Positions 37,237-45,200 of a stretch of 64,000 bases of DNA are shown here, one piece after another. The DNA lies in the NCBI RefSeq assembly GCF_004346685.1, contig NZ_SMCO01000018.1:1-64000 (forward strand). The letters run 5' to 3'. The number at the start of each line of letters is the position of its first letter. Position 1 is the stretch's first letter. Made by a program: the position numbers and the translations under genes. The DNA comes from Sulfurirhabdus autotrophica (GTDB lineage: Bacteria > Pseudomonadota > Gammaproteobacteria > Burkholderiales > SMCO01). The notes under the pieces are model-generated. The model saw nothing but the letters and a program-made list of their open reading frames with translations. It searched no databases and was not told where the DNA came from.

Positions 37237-38580
37237 CTAATAGCTTGCAGGCAGATGAAGTGAAATGGATGCACCACCCAAGTCACTTCGTCCAATCTGA
37301 ATCTCTCCCTGATAGGCTTGCAATATATCGCGCACAATAGCCAGGCCGATGCCGTGTCCGGGGACAGACTGGTCAGCACGAACACCACGCTGCAGTATCA
37401 ACTCAATTTGAGAAGGTGCAATACCCGGACCGTCATCTTCGATGGTAATAACAAGTAGTTTATCTTGTAAAACACCCGTGATTTTAATTTGGCTATGGCA
37501 CCATTTGCAGGCGTTTTCAATCAGGTTGCCCAGCAATTCCATCAAATCACCTTCATCTCCCCGAAAGGTCAGGTCATCGGAAATTATCAATTGAGTCGAG
37601 ATATTTTTATCAAAGTGGACTTTACTCAGCGCACCGATGATTTTTTCTGCGATGGGCTTAATATGGATTGGTGCCGACAGTTTTGAGGCGCCGGCAGTTG
37701 CCGCTCGCTGCAGTTGATACGCCACAATATTATCCATGCGGGAAATCTGCTCTTCCAGCAAGGCATGAAATGCTTCTTTTTTTTCTGTGCCTGATAGTGC
37801 GCCGCGCACAACGGCGAGAGGCGTTTTGAGGCTGTGGGCAACGTCAGCCAGTCCATTGCGGTAACGTTTTTGCTGAGCGTGTTCGTGCTGAAGCAAGGAA
37901 TTGATGTTATCACTAAGATGTTTGATTTCACTGGGGTAACTTCCCAGCAACTTTTCCTGTTGGCCAGATTCAATCGCAGATATTTCTTGCGTTACCTGTC
38001 GCAGGGGTTTTAAGCCCCAGCGTAAGGCGGCAACTTGAGCCAGCAGTAATAAAAACCCAAGGCCAGCCAGCCAACCCCACAAGTTTCTGCGGTAATGGTT
38101 AATCAATGAATTAAATTCCGTGAGATTTTCACTGACACTGAAAGTAAACCCGTGGCGGCTATTTGCTACAGACCAGTTAACACCCAGGCTCTGAACAAGA
38201 AAAGAATGTCCATCCGGGTTTTTGCGTTCTTCAAACCGATTATCGCCAGCGGATAGTTTGTTCAGGAAGGGCGCTTGTGTACTCACAACAGAAGGTGAAT
38301 GCCATATGGGGGTGCCGCTGCTATCTGTGATGTAAGCGTATAGCCCGGAATCAGGCAGGTTTAAGCGAGGTTCAGAAAGTGTAGATGGCAAAGTTAAGTG
38401 GCCTTGTGCATCTACTTCGGCGCTGGCAATCAGCATATATAACTGCCCCAGTAAACGGTCTTCTCTGGCAGATAGCGCGCTTTCACGGAAAGCCCGGTCC
38501 AGTGTAATAGCGGTGAGCGTGATAAAAATAGCCAGCACCAGACTGGCACTTAATAGCATGCGCTTATTAAGCGACATCAT
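37237..38580 (-). CDS. Sensor histidine kinase, PhoQ-like
   Basis: A 447-residue membrane kinase. TM1 lies near residues 8-25, a periplasmic sensor domain of about 140 residues follows, and TM2 is near 170-190. HAMP-like and dimerisation regions follow with the H-box DVAHSLKTPLAVVRG, very close to the PhoQ form. The ATPase domain has NLIENACKWC (N box), EDDGPGIAP (G1) and GHGIGLAIVRDI (G2). The start at 38580 gives an ATGA overlap with the response regulator stop. The PhoQ-like sensor suggests cation or envelope stress sensing (inference). Confidence 0.9.
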   Translation of the reverse strand: MMSLNKRMLLSASLVLAIFITLTAITLDRAFRESALSAREDRLLGQLYMLIASAEVDAQGHLTLPSTLSEPRLNLPDSGLYAYITDSSGTPIWHSPSVVSTQAPFLNKLSAGDNRFEERKNPDGHSFLVQSLGVNWSVANSRHGFTFSVSENLTEFNSLINHYRRNLWGWLAGLGFLLLLAQVAALRWGLKPLRQVTQEISAIESGQQEKLLGSYPSEIKHLSDNINSLLQHEHAQQKRYRNGLADVAHSLKTPLAVVRGALSGTEKKEAFHALLEEQISRMDNIVAYQLQRAATAGASKLSAPIHIKPIAEKIIGALSKVHFDKNISTQLIISDDLTFRGDEGDLMELLGNLIENACKWCHSQIKITGVLQDKLLVITIEDDGPGIAPSQIELILQRGVRADQSVPGHGIGLAIVRDILQAYQGEIQIGRSDLGGASISLHLPASY

Positions 38581-39260
38581 GGAGCAGCGTCGCACAAAGT
38601 AAAACGGTAGCCACGACCACGTAGCGTTTCTATCGGAGCGAGGTCACCTTCCGGATTCAGTTTACGGCGAAGTCTGCCAACCAATACTTCCAGCACGTTG
38701 CTATCGCGATCTTCATCATGGGGGTAAAGATAATCCGCCAACTCGCTTTTTGGTACCACCTTGCCTCGTTGCATCATTAAATATTCCAGCAAGCGATATT
38801 CAAAGGTGGTGAGTTGAATGGGGGTGTTGTGAGAAGTAACAGTCTGGGATGTTAAATCCAGTGTGACTGTACCACAGCGTAAAATATTGTCAGTGGTGCC
38901 TGTAGCCCGTCGTAACAGCGCTTTGACACGTGCCTGCAGTTCCTCCATCTGAAATGGTTTCACCAGATAGTCATCAGCGCCAGCTTCCAGTCCTTCCACT
39001 TTGTCCTGCCATCGGCCCCGCGCCGTTAAAATCAAAATAGGCAGGGTTTTGCCTTGCTGCCGGAGTTGCCGGATAATCTCAAGTCCGGATAAGCCCGGTA
39101 GGCCTAAATCAATAATCGCAGCATCAATCGGATATTCGCTGGCAATATACAGACCGTCTTTCCCGTCACCGCTGCTGTCTACAGTGTAACCATCGGTTTG
39201 TAATTGTTGCTGGAGTTGTTCACGCAAATTTTTTTCATCTTCAATAATCAGCACGCGCAT
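38577..39260 (-). CDS. OmpR/PhoP-type response regulator
   Basis: A 227-residue regulator: receiver domain (residues 1-115) with the acidic pocket EDE, phosphoacceptor D51 in AAIIDLGLPG, Thr/Ser in LILTARG and Lys in DDYLVKPF. The C-terminal winged helix (about 125-222) ends in the wing RGRGYRFTL. It lies 15 nt downstream of the PepSY gene and overlaps the kinase gene by 4 nt, so the three form one operon. Confidence 0.94.
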   Translation of the reverse strand: MRVLIIEDEKNLREQLQQQLQTDGYTVDSSGDGKDGLYIASEYPIDAAIIDLGLPGLSGLEIIRQLRQQGKTLPILILTARGRWQDKVEGLEAGADDYLVKPFQMEELQARVKALLRRATGTTDNILRCGTVTLDLTSQTVTSHNTPIQLTTFEYRLLEYLMMQRGKVVPKSELADYLYPHDEDRDSNVLEVLVGRLRRKLNPEGDLAPIETLRGRGYRFTLCDAAP

Positions 39261-39275
39261 GGTGAGTTGTTGTCC

Positions 39276-39560
39276 CTATTCCATCTCGCCTGTATCTGCA
39301 TTCACGAAAATAATGCGCACTTCACCCTGCGGTGTCAGTATTTTGATGCGATAAGCGTTGCGCTCACGTATTTCTTGCGCTGCCAGCACCCGCCCGCCCG
39401 TGCGGTTTTGTACCAATTGTGTGGCTTCACTCAGACTGATGTGCGGTTGGTTTGCAGTTTCTGCCCGAGCAATCTGAAAGTGGTCATGTGCAGTATCCAT
39501 GGCAAAAGCATGCCCCTGAATAGCCATGAGTGCGGCAATGGCCAATAAAAACGATTTCAT
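39276..39560 (-). CDS. PepSY-domain periplasmic protein
   Basis: A 94-residue exported protein: signal peptide MKSFLLAIAALMAIQGHAFA, then a single PepSY-like domain (HISLSEATQLVQNRTGGRVLAAQEI... and VRIIFVNADTGEME). Small PepSY proteins are often encoded with PhoPQ-like systems and may modulate the sensor. GGAGG located 9 nt before ATG 39560 fixes the start; the frame continues upstream but without support. It is the first gene of the two-component operon. Confidence 0.88.
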   Translation of the reverse strand: MKSFLLAIAALMAIQGHAFAMDTAHDHFQIARAETANQPHISLSEATQLVQNRTGGRVLAAQEIRERNAYRIKILTPQGEVRIIFVNADTGEME

Positions 39561-39644
39561 GCTGTTACCTCCGTAATCTGCGGAATAACTTGGCACCAGC
39601 CAATGCTAATCCGCTTTCTATGCCGCTAGTGTACGGCAACCTGA

Positions 39645-40232
39645 TTACCATTTGGAACCATTTCGGGCAAAGTCACCCACGGCAGGCACCACAGATACCC
39701 GAACCGGCAGCTTGCGCCCAGGCTCATCAGGCATAACAGTTGTGTAAGTACGGCCAGCATATTCATACTCAACCCGGTAGCCAGTGAGGCGGTTTTCCCA
39801 GTTATCCACTGTGCGGCAACGGCTCACTTCACGTCCTCTGTAACGGTCATCATCGTACTCGTCATTGTCGTGGCGACGGTTGTTCTGCATATTGCCACCG
39901 ATCACTGTACCGGCTATCGCAGCCACTGCAGTTGCCGCAGTATTACCCCGTCCCTGGCCGATCTGACTGCCAATCAGCGCGCCTGTCACACCACCAAGCA
40001 ACGGGCCAACATAAGATGGGTTACGATCAGAAGAAGAACGCTGGTATCTGCGATCAGCACCGGGAATATACTCATTGGTACATTCTTGACGAGGCGTGTT
40101 GACTCTTTCGTATTCAGGTGTTGCACTTCTCACCCTTGCATAATCATCATAGTGTTCTGCGAATGCAGGGGTAGAAACCGCTGCCAGCAGTGATAATGAA
40201 ATCAGGGTTCTTTTAAATTGGCTGTTATTCAT
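39645..40232 (-). CDS. Glycine-zipper 2TM domain outer-membrane-associated protein
   Basis: A 195-residue exported protein: signal peptide (residues 1-25, ending TPAFA), a Tyr/Arg/Asp-rich polar part, then a glycine zipper VGPLLGGVTGALIGSQIGQG...AIAGTVIGG, typical of the Rick_17kDa/SlyB-like family. An RCRTVDNWENRLTGYRVEYEYAGR domain follows. Such proteins affect envelope integrity, and SlyB-type members are PhoP-regulated in enterics, which fits the neighbouring two-component system. GGAG 6 nt upstream sets the start at 40232. Confidence 0.88.
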   Translation of the reverse strand: MNNSQFKRTLISLSLLAAVSTPAFAEHYDDYARVRSATPEYERVNTPRQECTNEYIPGADRRYQRSSSDRNPSYVGPLLGGVTGALIGSQIGQGRGNTAATAVAAIAGTVIGGNMQNNRRHDNDEYDDDRYRGREVSRCRTVDNWENRLTGYRVEYEYAGRTYTTVMPDEPGRKLPVRVSVVPAVGDFARNGSKW

Positions 40233-40505
40233 TTGTTGCTCCATTCATTAGGTTTAGTGGGTGTCAGTTGGTCCCTGACGATTTGAACTTTACGCCTGGA
40301 TAGCTGAATGGAAGCTGAATGAAAGTGGATTGTGTGAGTTTAATGTTAGGTACTGAAAATTCAAAAAATATGCTAAATCTATGTAAATATTTGTTTAATG
40401 AATTTTAATGGAATATTTGCATAATGCTTTTTGTAACCTATAAATACATCTGCAATATTTTTTTACAATGGTTAAACAAAATTTAAATATTAATTGGAGA
40501 GGGAT

Positions 40506-41678
40506 ATGAAGTTGTTCGCCAAAACGTTAGTTAATACTACATTGGGGTTCTTTGCTTTTGTGACTTGCTCATACGCGGCTATTGATAACACTGCCCCAGC
40601 GGTAAAATTACAAACTAGCTGCACCGAAGCTGGAGTTGCTTTGAATAATTGCTTCACAAGCATGGGGGCTTTAACTAGCTGGATAAACTATACAAGGCTT
40701 CCTAATAAAACCGCACCTTTGGTGGTTAATATTGGCCCGGGAACGTTTGGTCGACTGGCATTGACATGCAATGCTGCAGCCAATTATACAGGTTATGTAT
40801 CTTTTAGTGGATCAGGGCCAAAACAATCGGTAATCCAATTTGCTGCCGGCGGAAGCCCTCCCTTTGGCATCATTGAATCCAATGGCTGTACAAATCTATC
40901 CTTTTCTTCTCTTAGAGTGAGTAGTGGTGATTCTGCTGGCGGTATGAATTATGGTTACATTGTTTGGAATGGCGGCGGCATGTCACAATGGAGCAACGTA
41001 GTGGCTGAAGTTTCAGCGCGAGGTTGGTCTGAGGACACTTGTGGAAGCACAAAAGGTGAGCACTACTGGATGGGTAGCCGATTTGTGAACACCGCACTTG
41101 TGGGCATTGGCACCGGGTACTCGGCGACCTGTGATGATAGTTGGTTCATTGGTTCAGAAATCACGTTGACGACAAGAAAGAAAGGTATTCTTACAGCCTA
41201 CAATGGTGATTTTGTTGCGATCAGTGCCGCGAATAATACTGAGGTACATGTTTATGGCTCAGTTATTCGTGCCATCGGGCCAGACGCGAGTACAAGCACC
41301 GGAAGCTTGACTGCTGTTTCTGCAACATCGAACGGTCAAGTGCACCTTCATGGCACCGGAATCGATGTGCTTAGTGCTGAAGCCAGAAATGTCATTGCTT
41401 TATCTGCAGCTTCAGGAGGAATGATTCATGCGAATGGATCAGCTTACAATCTTTCGACTGCTAGTGGAACAGTGACTCGCATAGCCAATAATGGCGGTCA
41501 TATTCACGCACCTTATCTTTGGGAGCACATACCTACCGCTCCTCTAATTTCTGTAACGGGAGCGGATATGACAACAGTCGCGACAGGTACTAGCGATGGG
41601 CATCCGCACCTGGCGATTTATGATACTACTTGTGTATCCAAATGGTACGATACAGTAGATAAGGTTTGTCGACCTTAG
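40506..41678 (+). CDS. Secreted protein with probable beta-helix fold
   Basis: A 390-residue exported protein, family not recognised. It has a signal peptide (MKLFAKTLVNTTLGFFAFVTCSYA), then Gly/Ser/Asn-rich sequence with repeated short hydrophobic strands (for example GFVAI-type, HVYGSVIRAIGP, VHLHGTGIDVLS, MIHANGSAYNLS), as in right-handed parallel beta-helices or pectate-lyase-like folds. There are many cysteines in the mature part. It ends with a CVSKWYDTVDKVC motif. GGAGAGGG lies just before ATG 40506. A strong terminator follows. Possibly a surface or extracellular protein. Confidence 0.75.
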   Translation: MKLFAKTLVNTTLGFFAFVTCSYAAIDNTAPAVKLQTSCTEAGVALNNCFTSMGALTSWINYTRLPNKTAPLVVNIGPGTFGRLALTCNAAANYTGYVSFSGSGPKQSVIQFAAGGSPPFGIIESNGCTNLSFSSLRVSSGDSAGGMNYGYIVWNGGGMSQWSNVVAEVSARGWSEDTCGSTKGEHYWMGSRFVNTALVGIGTGYSATCDDSWFIGSEITLTTRKKGILTAYNGDFVAISAANNTEVHVYGSVIRAIGPDASTSTGSLTAVSATSNGQVHLHGTGIDVLSAEARNVIALSAASGGMIHANGSAYNLSTASGTVTRIANNGGHIHAPYLWEHIPTAPLISVTGADMTTVATGTSDGHPHLAIYDTTCVSKWYDTVDKVCRP

Positions 41679-41797
41679 TATTTAATAATGTATTCCTAAG
41701 CTATAATTTCTTGCTTTAGTTTATGGGTAAGAGCTTTCGAAATGTATTTATTGATAGCAAACTATAAAGTTTGTCTGATATTGAAGTTAAAATTTAA

Positions 41798-41831
41798 AAG
41801 GCCTGGTCTTTAAACCAGGCCTTTCTTTTTA
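41798..41831 (+). terminator. Rho-independent terminator
   Basis: AAAGGCCTGGT (41798-41808) pairs perfectly with ACCAGGCCTTT (41815-41825) around CTTTAA, followed by CTTTTT. It closes the beta-helix protein transcript about 120 nt after its stop and marks the left edge of the accessory patch. Confidence 0.92.
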
Positions 41832-41866
41832 AATGAGTATTTTGATTTAGAAAGCCAGCTACATAT

Positions 41867-42055
41867 CGCATTTTCCCTGGAAGAAAGCAACCTGCCGTGT
41901 CGGGGTCTTCTCCGGGGTACGCAGACATGCTCGGCGTTGGGTGCATGGCACGTAATCCTGTTTAGCACCGCTAAACTTCATCACCACATAGCCATTGATC
42001 GTACAGTTCGACCCGTTGCTATAGAGTTGCTTACCCGCAGAACAGGAATGCCTCG
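41867..42055 (-). pseudogene. IS1182-type transposase remnant, internal fragment
   Basis: About 190 bp coding on the minus strand for part of an IS1182-family transposase: CSAGKQLYSNGSNCTINGY, then the Cys-rich MKFSGAKQDYVPC and CLRTPEKTPTRQVAFFQGK. Both ends of the gene are missing. It matches 45620-45805 closely. Both copies stop being similar at the same point upstream of HSCxAGK, so they share one truncation. Confidence 0.8.
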
Positions 42056-42092
42056 CACGATGCAATCTCTAATGCGCCGCATGAAAACTTCC

Positions 42093-42120
42093 GGTGCAAT
42101 GCGCTACGCTTATTGACACC
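42093..42120. repeat. Palindromic repeat GGTGCAAT...ATTGACACC
   Basis: A 28-nt hairpin: GGTGCAAT (42093-42100) and ATTGACACC (42112-42120) flank GCGCTACGCTT. It lies 22 nt downstream of the stop of the 121-residue minus-strand gene and could end its transcript. Similar GGTGCAATGCGCTACGC motifs are familiar as dispersed REP-like sequences in betaproteobacteria (recollection, not searched). Confidence 0.5.
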
Positions 42121-42141
42121 CTACACTACACCTTACGCGAG

Positions 42142-42507
42142 TTATTTAGCGCCAAAGTATCTTGCAACACAGACAGAACGAGCACGGCTCGCTGACGCTA
42201 TGATGCTTTTTTCGTCGCTATTAACGGGAACGTATGCCGAAGGAATCGTCACAGCACCAATGTAGTTTTCAAAAGTGATAATCCAGTGCAACTCTTGGCT
42301 TAAGCATTCGCAAAACTCACGGTGCCCGAAAGCGTTAATGCATGCATTTTTTCTTTCTCGGGCTATCCCCTCTTGTTTGGCCGCCCAAGTTTCGGATTCG
42401 CGTTGCAGCTTATCCAATTTTTGGAGTCGTTGAGATGACGATGTGTCTTGCGCTTGCGCCGAGATTGCGGTAAGAAGCAATAGCACGACGACAAAAATTG
42501 TTCTCAT
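42142..42507 (-). CDS. Small exported protein, cassette-like gene
   Basis: A 121-residue protein with a signal peptide (MRTIFVVVLLLLTAISAQAQ) and a charged helical mature part containing CINAFGHREFCECLSQEL and a C-terminal CVARYFGAK. Family not recognised. The ATG lies 3 nt after GTTAGGT, the right core of a candidate attC site, an arrangement common for integron cassette genes. Composition differs from the flanking chromosomal genes. Confidence 0.7.
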   Translation of the reverse strand: MRTIFVVVLLLLTAISAQAQDTSSSQRLQKLDKLQRESETWAAKQEGIARERKNACINAFGHREFCECLSQELHWIITFENYIGAVTIPSAYVPVNSDEKSIIASASRARSVCVARYFGAK

Positions 42508-42509
42508 TA

Positions 42510-42584
42510 ACCTAACCTCGCTTTGACGCCGAACGTCCGAATTGTACGGCGCCGATAGGCGTCCGCACCAATGAGTAGTTATGC
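42510..42584 (-). other. Candidate attC recombination site 1
   Basis: On the minus strand this 75-bp segment begins GCATAAC (one mismatch to RYYYAAC) and ends GTTAGGT (fits GTTRRRY). Between are complementary arms, including GACGCC and GGCGTC. The TAA of the left core is the stop codon of the 236-residue gene, and the next gene starts 3 nt beyond the right core. This is the layout of integron cassette attC sites. The inner stem is imperfect. Confidence 0.5.
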
Positions 42585-43289
42585 CCCAATCGCAAGTTCA
42601 TTGACTGCGCCTTTATCAGACACTAAAAAGATGCGCTCAAAGTAATGGCCGATTTTTATGTGCCGTCCGGCAACAGCATAGGTATCAGCATCGGCAAGCC
42701 AATAGTCGTTCAGAACGGCAAGCCAAAGGGGCTGCGGTAAGAGGGCGCAAATTGCGCTCTTCGTGCGGATGCGGTCCTCCAGCACCAAACGCGCGTTGAG
42801 GCCGATGTCGGCAGAGGAATTCTTGTTTACCACGAAGCCCACAATCTTTTTTCCAGATGGACGCTCAGAAATAACCGAGATACTCGTTTTCGAACCCTCT
42901 ATTTCCCGTTCCTGTGTGAAGCCATTTTCTGGAGCGGAGGCAACCTTCGCGACCCATTCAATTAAGCGTTTTCGGAAACGCCTCGCGTTCGACACAGGTA
43001 CCCACAAGCCGAGCAGGAGACTAATGCCTTCGGGGAGTGAAGGGCCGACCCTGGCGTTGAGGTCATCGAGCAGTCCTAGGCCAAAGTAATCTTGCGTTCT
43101 CCGATTGTCCAAGGTTCCGTCGGGTTCAAAAGTGAATTGCGAGAGCTGTGTTACCTCGACACCTACGCGAGACGCACCGACGGTCAGGTAGAGATCAGGC
43201 GGATCATCGCCGTCGGCCGCGGATGCGCACGTCTGGCCGCCAAAAAACTCGACCAACGCGCGACCTACGAATTCTTCGTCAGGGCGCAT
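42579..43289 (-). CDS. Hypothetical protein with PD-(D/E)xK-like motif, cassette-like gene
   Basis: A 236-residue soluble protein, family not recognised. Residues about 29-47 (DPPDLYLTVGASRVGVEVT) have the spacing of a restriction-endonuclease-like core (PD...ExT/Q), a pattern seen in putative nucleases; the usual Lys is replaced. The remainder is mixed alpha/beta. The start has GAGGCG upstream. Its stop codon lies in a candidate attC core, and GTTATGC lies just upstream of the gene at 43311-43317 (minus orientation), so it looks like one mobile cassette. A defence role is possible but unproven. Confidence 0.65.
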   Translation of the reverse strand: MRPDEEFVGRALVEFFGGQTCASAADGDDPPDLYLTVGASRVGVEVTQLSQFTFEPDGTLDNRRTQDYFGLGLLDDLNARVGPSLPEGISLLLGLWVPVSNARRFRKRLIEWVAKVASAPENGFTQEREIEGSKTSISVISERPSGKKIVGFVVNKNSSADIGLNARLVLEDRIRTKSAICALLPQPLWLAVLNDYWLADADTYAVAGRHIKIGHYFERIFLVSDKGAVNELAIGA

Positions 43290-43313
43290 ATCGCCTCGCT
43301 ATCCCTTGGGGCA

Positions 43314-43687
43314 TAACGACGCTGTAGAAAAACCCCATTCTGAACTCCTCGTTCAGCGTAGGGTAGATTTTTTTCAAACCAAACAGCCATCATCATTTTT
43401 GATTCCTTGTTAATCTAAAATATTGCCATCGCAAATCCGGCTAACCAGGTAAGCCTATACGCACGTTACAGCGACGAATAGCCCCTCTCGCTTGCTATTT
43501 ACCTAGCATAACCCTGATGCGCCAGCTTCTCAATATTATGCACCATGCAATACAGCTTCCACTGCCCATCGACCTTGCTTCTGCCACGCAGCGTAAAGCG
43601 GTGCAAACGTTTATTCCCGCGCAGATTACCAAACACCGGCTCTACTGTTGCAAAGCGGCGCGTGATCATCTCTTTCCCCTTGTCAGT
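43314..43687 (-). pseudogene. IS1182-type transposase remnant, C-terminal fragment with IS end
   Basis: About 374 bp nearly identical to 45201-45570. The coding part (stop near 43500) reads EMITRRFATVEPVFGNLRGN, FTLRGRSKVDGQWKLYCMVH and NIEKLAHQG, the conserved C-terminus of IS1182 transposases. The non-coding part to 43314 is the IS tail, beginning GCTGTAGAAAAACC. It is cut at 43687, where a 101-bp palindromic element starts at 43693. On the other side it abuts a GTTATGC core. Confidence 0.85.
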
Positions 43688-43692
43688 TAGCG

Positions 43693-43793
43693 TAGGTTGG
43701 GCTGAAAAAATGAAGCCCAACATTAAAAAAGTCTTAATTTTGCAATATTGACCAGCAAATATAGTCTAATGTTGGCTTTAAAAGCCCAACCTA
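43693..43793. repeat. Palindromic-ended element (TAGGTTGGGCT...AGCCCAACCTA)
   Basis: A 101-bp AT-rich element with perfect 11-bp terminal inverted repeats, TAGGTTGGGCT (43693-43703) and AGCCCAACCTA (43783-43793). An inner set of related repeats (AGCCCAACATTA/TAATGTTGGCT) is also present. It has no coding capacity. It interrupts the transposase remnant and lies 7 bp from the stop of the next gene. MITE- or REP-like. Confidence 0.7.
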
Positions 43794-43799
43794 TGTCTG

Positions 43800-44291
43800 C
43801 TATAGCTTTGCAGCGATGGAAAGCGCCGCCGCCCGCAATGGCACCTTGGACGCCGCCGAAGCCTTGGCACCCCCGAGGGCAATTCCAACTACCTTGTTCT
43901 TCTTCAAGAATGTGTACATCACACCGTTCGCTGATGTTCCGAAAAATGCCTTGTCGCCAAGCCCTGGCTCTTCGGTAACCTTTGCATCCGCTGCATCCAT
44001 CCGGTCGCGTACAAGGTTGACGCTGAGTTGCTTGCGTGCCTCGGCTTCTGCATTGAATTCAACTACTGATAACACCAGCGCCAAGGATGCGCCACGATAG
44101 GTGCAGTAGGTTAGTTGCCCGCTGGAGTCCTCATCGCGTTGTGGTCCGGCAGGAACGACAGCGGCGACTGGTTGACCAAGAAGTGCTGCTGTATCGCTCT
44201 TAGACAGCAGGGCACAGCGGTCTGCAGCACTCGCAGTGGAAACCGCCAGCATGAGACAGCCTTGAACAACGACGAGTAAGAAGTGGCGCAT
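43800..44291 (-). CDS. Small exported protein, cassette-like gene
   Basis: A 163-residue protein with a signal peptide (MRHFLLVVVQGCLMLAVSTASAA). The mature part resembles DUF3558-like secreted proteins in outline only: CALLSKSDTAALLGQPV near the start, QLTYCTYRGASLALVLSV in the middle, LGDKAFFGTSANG later. The two mature-domain cysteines may pair. AAGGAG before ATG 44291 fixes the start; the frame runs 54 codons further, but only through a candidate attC site. Function unknown. Confidence 0.7.
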   Translation of the reverse strand: MRHFLLVVVQGCLMLAVSTASAADRCALLSKSDTAALLGQPVAAVVPAGPQRDEDSSGQLTYCTYRGASLALVLSVVEFNAEAEARKQLSVNLVRDRMDAADAKVTEEPGLGDKAFFGTSANGVMYTFLKKNKVVGIALGGAKASAASKVPLRAAALSIAAKL

Positions 44292-44343
44292 TAAAGTTCT
44301 CCTTGAATTGAACATTCGGAAAGTCGGGGACGTTGCTTGTGCC

Positions 44344-44433
44344 GCCCAACGCCGCGTTGAAACGCGCGGAGCACGGACATAACTGGGAACGATAGACTGT
44401 TTCACCGCGTCGGCCTCAGGGCGTGGGTTAGGC
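44344..44433 (-). other. Candidate attC recombination site 2
   Basis: A 90-bp segment bounded by GCCCAAC (44344-44350, fits RYYYAAC) and GTTAGGC (44427-44433, fits GTTRRRY). The outer arms GCCGCCCAAC and GTTAGGCGGC are complementary apart from one base, and the inner arms are partly complementary (CGCGTTGA... / ...GGGCGTGG). Size, cores and symmetry match integron attC sites. It lies 53 bp upstream of the 163-residue gene, as expected for the attC of the preceding cassette. Confidence 0.6.
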
Positions 44434-44566
44434 GGCAGCGTTTTATTCTTCATATAGGTGTGCGAGAGGTAGGTGTTTCTTGTTTCGATTAATTGTCAGT
44501 ACAAGTGATTTGTTGCCTTTTGAGAAGGCGGCCTGACAAATAGCGTCGTACCCCGACCCACACGGG

Positions 44567-44806
44567 TTAGGGGGCGTCATATTGTCCCACCCTTTGATAG
44601 TGCTCTAGGCACCATTTGCGGCCCTCTGCGGTGAGTGTGGCCCAGTATTCGGGAAACTGGCCACCGGCTGTGCGTTGACGTGGAGTGCTAGGGATGGAAA
44701 CGAGGCCACGGCGCTCCAGTGCCCAAGCAGTGCTAAGGGCAACAAAGTCAGTGTGCCCTTCCGCCTTAAAAAGGCGTTCCAAAGTTTCTTTCATGTTGCG
44801 AGTCAT
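44567..44806 (-). CDS. Small hypothetical protein, cassette-like gene
   Basis: A 79-residue soluble protein: MKETLERLFKAEGHTDFVAL, a middle RGLVSIPSTPRQR and FPEYWATLTAEGRKWCLEHY. The pattern suggests a winged-helix-like fold, but no family was recognised. GGGGCAG lies upstream of the ATG. Its stop codon is inside CCCTAAC (44565-44571, minus strand), which resembles an attC left core apart from its first base. It follows the 124-residue gene by 10 nt. Confidence 0.55.
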   Translation of the reverse strand: MTRNMKETLERLFKAEGHTDFVALSTAWALERRGLVSIPSTPRQRTAGGQFPEYWATLTAEGRKWCLEHYQRVGQYDAP

Positions 44807-44816
44807 TTTGCTGCCC

Positions 44817-45191
44817 CTAGTTATGCGCTACACCAGTAAATAGCCCAATACCCATTGCAAGGATGATAGCGGCTGCTAAATAAATGATTGGCAGGGAAAA
44901 CATGATCAGCTTTTTATGGGTTTCTTTAAGAACTGACTTGTCAACAATCGAGATCAGTCGGGAAGAAAGAAAATAACCTACTACGATTAGCAGTACAGTA
45001 AGTGCGCCAGCCATGTTTGCGGCTATTTGAGCTGACTCAATATCCCCTTGTGAGTGACTGGATGAGTGGCTCATTAACTTGGTAACCCCACTAGCATCAG
45101 CAGTAGCTTTTAGGCATAGGCCTGCCCAAAGATGTAGGAGTAACCGTAACTTTGACGGCTTAAGCTTTGTTTGAAGGGGGTCAGGCATCAT
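44817..45191 (-). CDS. Small two-helix membrane protein, cassette-like gene
   Basis: A 124-residue protein with two clear transmembrane segments (about residues 62-80, ALTVLLIVVGYFLSS, and 97-118, IIYLAAAIILAMGIGLFTG). The N-terminus is basic and then polar. GGGAG 5 nt before ATG 45191 supports this start; Met40 (45074) is an alternative that begins with a Ser/His-rich stretch. The gene ends within GCATAAC (44820-44826), the same 7-mer found at two other gene borders in this patch. Function unknown; it might be a holin- or toxin-like membrane protein, but there is no direct evidence. Confidence 0.6.
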   Translation of the reverse strand: MMPDPLQTKLKPSKLRLLLHLWAGLCLKATADASGVTKLMSHSSSHSQGDIESAQIAANMAGALTVLLIVVGYFLSSRLISIVDKSVLKETHKKLIMFSLPIIYLAAAIILAMGIGLFTGVAHN

Positions 45192-45200
45192 GTTGCTCCC

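Noticed and set aside
44291-44453. N-terminal 54-codon extension of the 163-residue exported protein
   Set aside because: It translates a candidate attC site; AAGGAG and a signal peptide place the start at 44291.
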